From the NCBI GenBank assembly GCA_028287895.1, contig JAQBOV010000076.1, forward strand, positions 1 to 64,000: DNA of 64,000 nucleotides, given 5' to 3'. The notes beneath the pieces are model-generated. The model searched no databases. It was not told the origin of the DNA and saw nothing but the letters and a program-made list of their open reading frames with translations. A program made the position numbers and the translations under genes. How positions within the stretch are numbered: the first letter of the stretch is position 1; each line of letters begins with the position of its first letter. This document shows, one piece after another, positions 55,204-62,968 of this stretch. The stretch is from Mucilaginibacter sp. (GTDB lineage Bacteria; Bacteroidota; Bacteroidia; Sphingobacteriales; Sphingobacteriaceae).

Positions 55204-55334
55204 TGATTTCCAATTCTTTGATATTGCCGGTCCGCTTTGTTAGGATATATTTCCTGCATGGTTTCTTCTGTTTTATTTATTTTTGATAATTAAAGGTTAA
55301 AAATTATCACTTTTGAATAAATTGAGCGACCCAT

Positions 55335-55841
55335 ATGATAAAACAACTTCCTGTCATTATACTATTTTTATCGTTTTTTACTTCTGTTAAAGCACAAACG
55401 CATCAGGATAGCGTAGTCAGACATTCGCCTGTTAAAACTTTGAGTGATGAACGCTACAACGCGTATTTAAAGGGTGATGATCTGGACAATATGGCCCTTG
55501 CGGGAGAATTGAATCATTTCCCGCTTCCCGATAAAGTGCTTAAATTTAAAAAACAACTTGACCTGAGCCCGATACAGGTTGGAAAATTAAACCGGCTTGC
55601 CACTGCTCTTCATCGTAAAAAACTGGAAATGGGTGAGTTCATTATCCGGAATGAAAGAATGCTGGACAGCCTTTTCCACATCAAACGGCAGGACGAAGGG
55701 TCTGTTATATTTTACGCTAACCGTTCCGGCTTATATTACGGCGAGCTCAGAGGGGCCATTTTAATGGCCTGCTATAATACCGAAAAACTTTTAACTGACG
55801 CGCAGGTTAGAAAGTTGGAAGCTTTGGAAAAAGCTAACTAA
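55335..55841 (+). CDS. Periplasmic Spy/CpxP-like (LTxxQ) protein
   Basis: 168 aa with a signal peptide (MIKQLPVIILFLSFFTSVKA). The mature part is helical and has the paired segments LSPIQVGKLNRLATALHRKK and LTDAQVRKLEAL, the LTxxQ pattern of the Spy/CpxP/heavy-metal-resistance fold. These are periplasmic chaperone or metal-stress proteins. The gene is alone, between the kdp cluster and accA. The call rests on pattern and length rather than strong identity. Confidence 0.65.
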   Translation: MIKQLPVIILFLSFFTSVKAQTHQDSVVRHSPVKTLSDERYNAYLKGDDLDNMALAGELNHFPLPDKVLKFKKQLDLSPIQVGKLNRLATALHRKKLEMGEFIIRNERMLDSLFHIKRQDEGSVIFYANRSGLYYGELRGAILMACYNTEKLLTDAQVRKLEALEKAN

Positions 55842-56029
55842 TCTGGTTGATCTGGTTAAGTGGTTGATTCAGTTAAGTGGTTGAAAATGTTGCAGAAGTT
55901 ATAATGGTTCAAAAAATAAATACCGATCAATTTTTGATCAAACCATTATTCCACCCAATCAACTTAATCCAACTTAATGAGCCAATATACCATTTGATTT
56001 ATTTAAATTTGCCACCCGTAACAAAGCGT

Positions 56030-56986
56030 ATGAAGATCACTTTTGATTTTGAAAAGCCTTTAGCTGATCTGCAATTGCAGATAGATAAAGTGAAGCAGGT
56101 TGAAGAAAAGACCAAGGTGGATATGTCTGCTACCATAAACGAGCTGCAGGAAAAATTCGATAGTGCCAAAAACCAGTTATATGCCCATTTAAGCGGCTGG
56201 CAAAAAGTTCAGATATCGCGTCACCCTGAAAGGCCCTATACTTTGCAGTACCTGGAACTGATATGTGATGACTTTATCGAACTGCATGGCGATCGTACCG
56301 TTGGCGATGATAAGGCAATAATCGGAGGATTTGGCACTATAGGCGGACAAACTGCCATGTTTATAGGCCACCAGAAAGGGCGCAACACCAAAGAGCGGCA
56401 ATATCGTAACTTTGGTATGGCCAATCCCGAAGGTTACCGCAAGGCATTGCGCCTGATGAAACTGGCTGAAAAATTTAATAAACCGGTAATTACCCTGATC
56501 GATACACCCGGAGCATTCCCCGGCCTTGAAGCCGAAGAACGCGGACAGGGTGAAGCTATTGCCCGGAATTTGCTGGAAATGTCCGTATTACGTGTGCCTG
56601 TTATTTGTGTGGTGATTGGCGAAGGAGCTTCCGGTGGTGCTTTGGGACTTGCTATCGGCGACCGGGTATTGATGCTCGAAAACTCATGGTATTCGGTGAT
56701 CTCCCCTGAAAATTGCTCAACCATTCTCTGGAAAACCTGGGAAAATAAAGAAAAGGCCGCCGAAGTTTTAAAGCTGACCTCAAATGAGATGCTGAAAAAT
56801 AAGCTGATCGACGGTATTATAAAAGAACCGCTTGGCGGGGCCCATCAAGATCCGGTGGCAATGGCTACAACATTAAAAAAACATCTTTTAAAGGATCTGA
56901 AAGAGCTAAAAGCGCGCAACGTGGATGAGTTGGTAACCGAAAGGATCGACAAATTCTGTTCAATGGGCATAGTGATTGAAGACTAA
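56030..56986 (+). CDS. accA: Acetyl-CoA carboxylase carboxyltransferase subunit alpha
   Basis: Carboxyl transfer from carboxybiotin to acetyl-CoA, the first step in fatty acid synthesis. The start at 56030 ([18 protein letters not shown]) gives 318 aa, the same as E. coli AccA (319); an earlier in-frame ATG at 55877 adds 51 unrelated residues. Hallmarks are [51 protein letters not shown], [20 protein letters not shown] and [21 protein letters not shown] -7-type element TAAATTTG (56004-56011) lies 18 nt before the start, though no -33 match was found. Confidence 0.96.
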   Translation: MKITFDFEKPLADLQLQIDKVKQVEEKTKVDMSATINELQEKFDSAKNQLYAHLSGWQKVQISRHPERPYTLQYLELICDDFIELHGDRTVGDDKAIIGGFGTIGGQTAMFIGHQKGRNTKERQYRNFGMANPEGYRKALRLMKLAEKFNKPVITLIDTPGAFPGLEAEERGQGEAIARNLLEMSVLRVPVICVVIGEGASGGALGLAIGDRVLMLENSWYSVISPENCSTILWKTWENKEKAAEVLKLTSNEMLKNKLIDGIIKEPLGGAHQDPVAMATTLKKHLLKDLKELKARNVDELVTERIDKFCSMGIVIED

Positions 56987-57008
56987 GCCCAGCCAACCCT
57001 TCCTCAGC

Positions 57009-57050
57009 GGCAGGAGGGTTTTAAAAGTCTCCTGCCCAGGGAGATTTGGA
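57009..57050. repeat. Dispersed palindromic repeat (copy B)
   Basis: GGCAGGAG (57009-57016) and CTCCTGCC (57029-57036) form a perfect 8-bp hairpin, followed by AGGGAGATTTGGAG. It is related in reverse orientation to 42486-42525. No T-run follows, so it is unlikely to be a terminator of accA. Confidence 0.5.
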
Positions 57051-57087
57051 GCGTGCCGGGATACTTTTGACTTTTTTAAAAATTGCT

Positions 57088-57117
57088 TTTGAAGTTCAAA
57101 ATTTCATCCTATATTTG
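57088..57117 (+). promoter_or_regulatory. Bacteroidota-type promoter of tRNA-Gln
   Basis: TTTG (57088-57091) and TATATTTG (57110-57117), 18 nt apart, match the -33 TTTG and -7 TAnnTTTG elements of the Bacteroidota primary sigma factor. The tRNA begins 37 nt downstream. Confidence 0.65.
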
Positions 57118-57154
57118 CACACCTTTTCGGAATGGATAACAGACCGATGGAGAT

Positions 57155-57225
57155 TGCCTGATAGTATAATGGTAGTACGACGGTTTTTGGTACCGTTTGT
57201 CTAGGTTCGAATCCTGGTCGGGCAA
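57155..57225 (+). tRNA. tRNA-Gln (anticodon TTG)
   Basis: 71 nt with a full cloverleaf: acceptor TGCCTGA/TCGGGCA (one G-U pair), D arm with AATGGTAGTA, anticodon stem ACGGT/ACCGT with loop TTTTGGT giving anticodon TTG, and T arm CTAGG-TTCGAAT-CCTGG. The discriminator is A at 57225. The CCA end is not encoded (CAA follows). Confidence 0.95.
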
Positions 57226-57235
57226 CAATTTACAT

Positions 57236-57345
57236 TTCGGATTTCGGATGTTCAACTTCGGATTTTTCCGGTTGAAAGTTCGAAATCCGAATTGTTTTTA
57301 ATCAGGTAGATAAGTAATTTCGAAATTGAAAATTCGAAATCCGAA
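57236..57345. repeat. Repeats of an 11-mer around a hairpin after tRNA-Gln
   Basis: CGAAATCCGAA occurs at 57281-57291 and 57335-57345, and inverted (TTCGGATTTCG) at 57236-57246. The inverted pair encloses TTCAAC/GTTGAA (57251-57256 and 57271-57276), so 57236-57291 can fold as a nested hairpin. It may act as terminator of the tRNA or be a dispersed repeat. Confidence 0.55.
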
Positions 57346-57353
57346 ATAAAAAT

Positions 57354-58298
57354 ATGCCATTACAATTCAATCCCATTAAGTTATTTTCAGGTTCCGCCAG
57401 TATAGAACTGGCAGAAAATGTTGCCAAAGCTTATGGTAAGGAATTGGGTGAAGTAGTTCTGACGCGTTTTAGCGATGGCGAATTTCAGCCGCATTTTAAC
57501 GAAACGGTACGTGGTTGCGACGTATTTTTAATACAATCAACCTGTCCGCCTACTGATAACCTGATGGAATTACTGATGATGATCGATGCCGCACGTCGCG
57601 CATCGGCACATTATGTAACGGCGGTTATCCCATATTTTGGTTTGGCCCGTCAGGACAGAAAAGATAAGCCTCGCGTGGCGATAGGTTCAAAACTGGTTGC
57701 CAATTTACTGGTGGCAGCAGGCATCAACCGTATCATGACAATGGATCTGCACGCAGCTCAGATACAGGGATTTTTTGATATCCCGGTTGATCACCTGGAT
57801 GCATCGATCATTTTTGTACCTTATATCAAGAGTTTGGACCTCGGCAATTTGACTATCGCATCACCTGACATGGGTGGTTCATACAGGGCACGCAGCTTCG
57901 CCAAGTTTTTTAATGCCGAAGTAGTGATCTGCGACAAACGCCGCAAACGCGCGAACGAGATCGAGTCAATGACGCTGATAGGTGATGTAACCGATCAGGA
58001 CATTGTACTAATCGATGATATTTGCGACACTGCCGGTACGCTGGCTAAGGCAGCAGGACTGATCATGGAGCGCGGTGCACGCAGTGTACGTGCTGTTTGT
58101 ACCCACCCGGTATTATCAGGCAGGGCATACGAAACCATCGAGAATTCAGTCCTAACGGAACTGATCGTTACCGATACCATACCGCTTAAGCATCAAAGCA
58201 ACAAGATAAGAGTCTTGTCAACTGCTGAATTATTTGCAAAAGCGATTGAGAACGTGAATGAGCACGGATCGATCAGCCAGTTGTTTAAGGTGGATTAA
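57354..58298 (+). CDS. prs: Ribose-phosphate pyrophosphokinase
   Basis: Makes PRPP from ribose 5-phosphate and ATP. 314 aa with FSDGEFQPHFNETVRG, the ATP-binding DRKDKPR segment (ARQDRKDKPRVAIGSKL), the metal and phosphate region MDLHAAQIQGFFDIPVDHL, and the PRPP-binding loop DIVLIDDICDTAGTLAKAA. It is the gene next to the tRNA, followed by rplY, a frequent Bacteroidota order. Confidence 0.96.
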   Translation: MPLQFNPIKLFSGSASIELAENVAKAYGKELGEVVLTRFSDGEFQPHFNETVRGCDVFLIQSTCPPTDNLMELLMMIDAARRASAHYVTAVIPYFGLARQDRKDKPRVAIGSKLVANLLVAAGINRIMTMDLHAAQIQGFFDIPVDHLDASIIFVPYIKSLDLGNLTIASPDMGGSYRARSFAKFFNAEVVICDKRRKRANEIESMTLIGDVTDQDIVLIDDICDTAGTLAKAAGLIMERGARSVRAVCTHPVLSGRAYETIENSVLTELIVTDTIPLKHQSNKIRVLSTAELFAKAIENVNEHGSISQLFKVD

Positions 58299-58356
58299 TA
58301 GCGGCCATAGTTTATGGGCAATAGTGCACAGACAAATTTTGAATGAATACACAACA

Positions 58357-58390
58357 CCATGGTCTATTAATTGTCGACCATGGACTTTTA
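58357..58390 (+). terminator. Hairpin between prs and rplY
   Basis: CCATGGTC (58357-58364) pairs perfectly with GACCATGG (58376-58383), and ACTTTT follows. It may be a weak terminator or attenuator, or a dispersed repeat; the T-run is short. Confidence 0.4.
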
Positions 58391-58414
58391 AACAGAACAA
58401 ATAAATAAAAACAA

Positions 58415-58996
58415 ATGAAATCAATTGCTATTAGCGGTTCTCCAAGAGAGAACGTAGGGAAACGCGACGCTAAAGAACTGCGTTACAACGGACTGGTTCC
58501 GGCAGTGCTTTACGGTGGGAAAACCCAAACCCACTTTTCAGTGTCCGCAGCTGATTTGAAGCCGGTAATTTATACACCGGTCGTTCATTTCATCGACATT
58601 ACTGTTGCCGGAGTTAAATCACAGGCTGTTATCCAGGACATCCAGTTCCATCCGTTAACAGAAAAAATTCTCCATGTAGATTTTTTATTGCTGGATGAGA
58701 AAAAACCGATCGCCATCGAAATTCCTATCCGTTTAACCGGTACTTCTCCGGGTGTTAAAATGGGTGGTAAGCTGGTTCAAAAATTACGTAAGCTGCGTAT
58801 CAAAGCTTTACCTAAAGATCATTTAGATAATATCGACGTGAGCATCGAAGGTTTAGAAGTTGGTAAGTCCGTACGTGTTGCTGATCTGAAGTTTGATAAA
58901 CTGATCATCACGAACGCGGTTGAAGATACTATTGTATCGGTAACCACTTCACGTGCGTTGCGCCAGGCTGAGCAGGAAACTGCGGGCAAAAAATAA
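58415..58996 (+). CDS. rplY: 50S ribosomal protein L25 (general stress protein Ctc)
   Basis: 193 aa, the Ctc form with an N-terminal L25 5S-RNA-binding domain (ISGSPRENVGKRDAKELRYN, VPAVLYGGKTQTHF) and a C-terminal TL5 beta domain (IPIRLTGTSPGVKMGGKL). A Lys-rich tail ends the protein. It follows prs, as in many genomes. Confidence 0.95.
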   Translation: MKSIAISGSPRENVGKRDAKELRYNGLVPAVLYGGKTQTHFSVSAADLKPVIYTPVVHFIDITVAGVKSQAVIQDIQFHPLTEKILHVDFLLLDEKKPIAIEIPIRLTGTSPGVKMGGKLVQKLRKLRIKALPKDHLDNIDVSIEGLEVGKSVRVADLKFDKLIITNAVEDTIVSVTTSRALRQAEQETAGKK

Positions 58997-59032
58997 TTAG
59001 AATTACACCGATCAGGTTGTGATTACACAAGT

Positions 59033-59070
59033 AACAGCGATAGGTTTTAATACTTATCGCTGTTTTGTTT
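59033..59070 (+). terminator. Rho-independent terminator after rplY
   Basis: AACAGCGATA (59033-59042) pairs with TATCGCTGTT (59055-59064), with a 12-nt loop and a TTTTGTTTT tract. Confidence 0.8.
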
Positions 59071-59132
59071 TAAAATAATATCTTCGCTTTTATTCAGTCC
59101 CCGGTAAGTAGTCTATTGTCTTGAATAAAAAA

Positions 59133-59163
59133 GACTATTGACTATTGACCATTGACTATTGAC
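59133..59163. repeat. Heptamer tandem repeat just upstream of pth
   Basis: GACTATT repeats about 4.5 times (one copy has GACCATT), ending 5 nt before the pth start codon. Such repeats next to a start site may vary in number. Confidence 0.75.
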
Positions 59164-59168
59164 TTAAT

Positions 59169-59729
59169 ATGAAATATCTTATAGTCGGTTTAGGCAACAT
59201 TGGTCAGGAGTATGCAGATACCCGGCATAACATAGGCTTTATGGTGCTTGATGAAATGGCTAGGCAGGAGGCTGCCAAGTTTTATAACATGCGCCTGGCC
59301 TATTATACCGAAGTATCCCACAAAGGCCGGATGCTTTATTTAATTAAACCTACCACGTTCATGAATTTAAGCGGTAAGGCGTTAAACTACTGGATGAAGG
59401 AACTGAATATCCCCATTGAAAATGTGCTGGTAGTGGTGGACGATATTGCCCTGCCTTTAGGCACCCTCCGGCTAAAACCGAAAGGCAGCGCCGCCGGCCA
59501 TAATGGGTTGAAACATATTGAATTGACATTGGGCCACAATAATTATGCACGCCTTCGCTTTGGCGTAAGTGACAATTTCCCCAGGGGCCGCCAGGTTGAT
59601 TACGTTTTGAATGGCTTTGATGATGATGAACTTCCCGAGCTGCCTGCGTTGATCGACCGCTCCATTGAAATGATAAAGAGCTTTGCAACGGTAGGTACGG
59701 AACTGACTATGACCCGTTACAATAAGTGA
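59169..59729 (+). CDS. pth: Peptidyl-tRNA hydrolase
   Basis: Releases tRNA from prematurely dropped peptidyl-tRNA. 186 aa with the catalytic H20 in EYADTRHNIGF, the FMNLSGKAL segment, and VVDDIALPLGTLRLKPKGSA-AGHNGLKHI. It follows prs and rplY, the classic order. Confidence 0.96.
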   Translation: MKYLIVGLGNIGQEYADTRHNIGFMVLDEMARQEAAKFYNMRLAYYTEVSHKGRMLYLIKPTTFMNLSGKALNYWMKELNIPIENVLVVVDDIALPLGTLRLKPKGSAAGHNGLKHIELTLGHNNYARLRFGVSDNFPRGRQVDYVLNGFDDDELPELPALIDRSIEMIKSFATVGTELTMTRYNK

Positions 59730-59872
59730 CAGCGGTATTACCGGCCGATCAGCCTTCTTCTATATTTGGGATTTTCTATTAAAAAACTAATCCGGAGTTA
59801 AATTATGTTAAAATATCCCATTTTCATGTAACGGTTTGCTATCTTGTAACGTCTTTCAGCCTAAATCCGTTC

Positions 59873-62335
59873 ATGAAACCTTTTTTACTTGCATTATTTT
59901 TCTGTGTACTGCCGGGCATTGCCATGTCGCAGAATGTTGCCCAACCCATTACCATCCGGGGGACGGTAATTGACTCGGCGACCAATAAGCCCATGGGCTT
60001 TGTGACTGTTGCCCTGCAAAATTCCAAAACACATGCCGGTGTTAAAAGTGGATTAACGAACGATGATGGCAGTTTTATATTAAAAGCATCACCTGAAAAT
60101 TCCTACGAAGCCGTATTTGTATTTGTTGGTTACCGGAACAAAATAGTTCCTGTAAGCGGGACCGGTGCTGCAATAGACATCGGTAAGGTATCACTGTGCG
60201 TATCATCCGGTCAATTGAAGGAAGTCTCAATTAGCGCTGCAAGACCTTTGATGAAACAGGAGGTTGACCGCATCAGCTATGATGTACAGGCGGATCCGGA
60301 AAGCAAGGCACTGTCAGCTTTAGACATGATGCGTAAAGTGCCGCTTTTGTCTGTTGACGGAAATGATAATATAAAGCTTAAGGGAAGCGGAAATTACAAA
60401 ATACTGATCAACGGAAAAGAATCGGCTATGGTCGCTAAAAACCCTTCTGATATTCTCAAATCCATGCCGGCTACCAATGTGGAGAAGATAGAAGTGATTA
60501 CCACGCCTCCGGCCAAATATGATGCTGAAGGACTGTCGGGTATTATCAATATCATCACCAAAAAGAATGCCGACCAGGGCTATAATGTCGGTATCAATAC
60601 CCGGTTCAATTCTGTCTTCGGTGCGGGGTATAATATAAATGGCACTTTGAAGCAGGGGAAATTCGGAATGGCTTTATTTGCCGGATTCGGCAGCCAGGGA
60701 ACATTGACCACCGGTTCGGGCAATAAAGAAAATATATTTGCCAGCAATACCCATATTTTGCAAAGCGGAACCTCTACCCAAACCGGCCGCTTTCATTATG
60801 GAAGCGCTGAATTGAGTTATGAGATAGATACACTCAATTTGCTTACCGCTTCGATCGATCTTTTTGGTCAGAATCAAAACCAAAACGGTTTCCAGCGCTC
60901 AACCACAGATATCCTGGATATAACAAAACAAGCTTATACGTTACAAAATACAGGTACCGGAAGATTCTCCGGACTTGACGCGGCCTTGAATTATCAGCTT
61001 GGCTTCAAAAAATCAAAAGACCGCCTGCTTACATTCTCCTACAAATACAGTTATTCGCCGAACAAACAGTTCAATGATAACCTTTTCGCCGGCAGGTTCA
61101 ACTACCCGCTGGCATTGTTCCCCGATTATCAGCAATATAATGACGCAGGAAATAAAGATCATACCCTGCAAATAGATTATGCGAGCCCTCTTACAAAGCA
61201 GATCTCCATTGAAGCGGGTGCAAAGGCTATTTTGCGCAACAATTACAGTGACTATCACGTGGATAACCGTGACACCGCCGCACAGCAATATCTAACCAAT
61301 AATGCCCTGACTAATAATTTCAACTACCATCAGAATATTTATAGCCTGTACAATTCCTACCAGTTAAAGTTTGATAAATGGACAGGCAAGGCCGGCCTGC
61401 GTTTGGAGCATACCGCTTTAAGTGCTGATTTTACTTCGGCAGGTGTTTCCACAGCGCCGAGCTATAATAATCTGATCCCCTCGGTCTCTATTCAGCATAA
61501 CTTCAAGAGCAGTAGTCTGAATTTTGGTTTTACACAGCGAATTCAGCGTCCGGGTATATTCCAGCTTAACCCTTTTGTCGATCGCTCAAATCCTACGTTC
61601 GTGAACACGGGTAACCCCGCTTTGCGGCCCGAACTGGATAATACCTTTGAACTGACTTACAGCAATTTTCACAAAAATGCGATCAATATCGGGCTTAGCT
61701 ATGCTTTCTCGGACAATTCCATACAAAATGTATCAAGCCTGCATGTCGAAAACTCAGCTGGTAAATTGGACACGGTCACTTATACCACTTTTCAGAACTT
61801 AGGTACTAACAAAACTTTGGGATTAAACGTGAACACCAACCTGAATATAACCAAACAATTTACCTTGAGTTTGAACGGGCAGGTGAACCATGTATGGCTT
61901 AGCGGCACATTTAATGACAAAATGTATCGCAATGACGGCTTTACAGGTAATGCGTTCGGCAATATGCGATATAAGTTTAACAATGGATTTGCGCTGGCTT
62001 TTAACGCAGGGTATTTCAGCGGTAATGTCAGCCTGCAGGGTAATTCCAGTGCCTTTATTTTTAATCAGTATTTGTTTTCAAAGGAATTCTTCAGCAAAAA
62101 ACTGACATTGGTTCTGGTAGCTAACAATCCGTACAGTAAGTTCAATACCTTCCGGTCAACCATTAATTCCGCTGATTTTTACCAGACCTCCTTCAACCAA
62201 AATTATTACCGGTCGTTCGCCATTCGTGTTAATTTAAAGTTCGGCAAGCTCAACAGCGACATCAAAAAGAACCAGCACAATATTCAAAATGATGATACCA
62301 AAGGTAGTGCTAAAAGTACCAGCGGAAATCAATAA
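59873..62335 (+). CDS. TonB-dependent receptor-like outer-membrane beta-barrel protein (OMP_b-brl_3)
   Basis: 820 aa. A signal peptide (MKPFLLALFFCVLPGIAMSQ) is followed by a CarboxypepD_reg-like domain (ITIRGTVIDSATNKPMGFVT, NDDGSFILKA), a plug-like domain (LDMMRKVPLLSVDGNDNIKL, KSMPATNVEKIEVITTPPAK), and a 14-strand-type barrel belonging to the OMP_b-brl_3 family (LRLEHTALSADF, GFTQRIQRPGIFQLNPFVDR). It is smaller than SusC proteins and has no SusD gene beside it. The usual role is uptake or outer-membrane remodelling; the substrate is unknown. The low-complexity C-terminus is polar (DIKKNQHNIQNDD). Confidence 0.92.
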   Translation: MKPFLLALFFCVLPGIAMSQNVAQPITIRGTVIDSATNKPMGFVTVALQNSKTHAGVKSGLTNDDGSFILKASPENSYEAVFVFVGYRNKIVPVSGTGAAIDIGKVSLCVSSGQLKEVSISAARPLMKQEVDRISYDVQADPESKALSALDMMRKVPLLSVDGNDNIKLKGSGNYKILINGKESAMVAKNPSDILKSMPATNVEKIEVITTPPAKYDAEGLSGIINIITKKNADQGYNVGINTRFNSVFGAGYNINGTLKQGKFGMALFAGFGSQGTLTTGSGNKENIFASNTHILQSGTSTQTGRFHYGSAELSYEIDTLNLLTASIDLFGQNQNQNGFQRSTTDILDITKQAYTLQNTGTGRFSGLDAALNYQLGFKKSKDRLLTFSYKYSYSPNKQFNDNLFAGRFNYPLALFPDYQQYNDAGNKDHTLQIDYASPLTKQISIEAGAKAILRNNYSDYHVDNRDTAAQQYLTNNALTNNFNYHQNIYSLYNSYQLKFDKWTGKAGLRLEHTALSADFTSAGVSTAPSYNNLIPSVSIQHNFKSSSLNFGFTQRIQRPGIFQLNPFVDRSNPTFVNTGNPALRPELDNTFELTYSNFHKNAINIGLSYAFSDNSIQNVSSLHVENSAGKLDTVTYTTFQNLGTNKTLGLNVNTNLNITKQFTLSLNGQVNHVWLSGTFNDKMYRNDGFTGNAFGNMRYKFNNGFALAFNAGYFSGNVSLQGNSSAFIFNQYLFSKEFFSKKLTLVLVANNPYSKFNTFRSTINSADFYQTSFNQNYYRSFAIRVNLKFGKLNSDIKKNQHNIQNDDTKGSAKSTSGNQ

Positions 62336-62344
62336 TTTAGCGGC

Positions 62345-62707
62345 ATGAGGGTATACGGAATTACCAATTGCAATACAGTTAAAAAAGCACTGGACTGGTT
62401 GAAAGCTAATCATGTTGATTATCAGTTCCACGACTTTAAAAAGTCAGGTGTATCACCTGAAAAACTGCAGGAATGGGACACAAAGGCCGGTCATGAAAAG
62501 TTTTTAAACAAGCAGGGCCTTACCTGGAAACAGCTCGATCCGTCGGTAAAAGAAAGCATAAAAACTACGCAGGATGCACTGCAGTTATTGCAGCAAAAAA
62601 CCAGTATGATTAAAAGGCCGGTGATTGAAGATAATGGTTTGCTTTACTTTGGTTTTGACGAAGAAGTTTATAAAAAACACTTTTTAGGGGCAGGTGGATT
62701 GAGTTAA
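62345..62707 (+). CDS. ArsC/Spx-like thioredoxin-fold protein (YffB type)
   Basis: 120 aa with the ArsC/Spx fold. It starts VYGITNCNTVKKALDWLKAN with a single conserved Cys (C9), has FHDFKKSGVSPEKLQEW and ends with IKRPVIEDNGLLYFGFDEEVY, typical of the YffB/ArsC-related group. It is not a canonical arsenate reductase: only one Cys is present and no ars genes are near. The start is 9 nt after the TonB-receptor stop, so the two could be co-transcribed. Confidence 0.85.
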   Translation: MRVYGITNCNTVKKALDWLKANHVDYQFHDFKKSGVSPEKLQEWDTKAGHEKFLNKQGLTWKQLDPSVKESIKTTQDALQLLQQKTSMIKRPVIEDNGLLYFGFDEEVYKKHFLGAGGLS

Positions 62708-62723
62708 GCGGTTAATGAGTTAG

Positions 62724-62740
62724 ACCTGCCTGCCGCAGGT
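62724..62740. repeat. Short palindromic repeat after the YffB-like gene
   Basis: ACCTGC (62724-62729) and GCAGGT (62735-62740) form a 6-bp hairpin around CTGCC. It is similar to REP-like elements seen between genes in related genomes. No T-run follows. The remaining bases up to 62968 hold no gene. Confidence 0.35.
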
Positions 62741-62968
62741 GGGTTAAGTTGAATAAGTTGGGCCCTAACCCGATCAACTCGTCCAATTTTATATCCAAAC
62801 CGCTGTCTGCCTTTATATCGTTTTTCTTCTATCCTTCTGTTACAAGCTATTACACGGCTGGCAAGAATCGGTTTGGCCGGCACTGTAACAGCCAAATGAG
62901 GCTTTGACCTTTTTATCTGTTTTCAGTTCGGGTTTCATAAATGGCTGAATGCAGGCCTCGTCGTTTGT

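Noticed and set aside
55877..56029. Upstream in-frame ATG extending accA by 51 residues
   Set aside because: The extension is not like any AccA N-terminus, and the segment holds repetitive GGTTAAGTGG-type sequence and a TAnnTTTG element close to the internal ATG.
62345..62707. Arsenate reductase for arsenic resistance
   Set aside because: Only one catalytic Cys of the YffB/Spx type and no ars operon; the general fold family is the safer call.
62704..62895. 63-codon minus-strand frame after the YffB-like gene
   Set aside because: Overlaps a palindromic repeat, no homology recognised, Arg-rich composition typical of a shadow frame.
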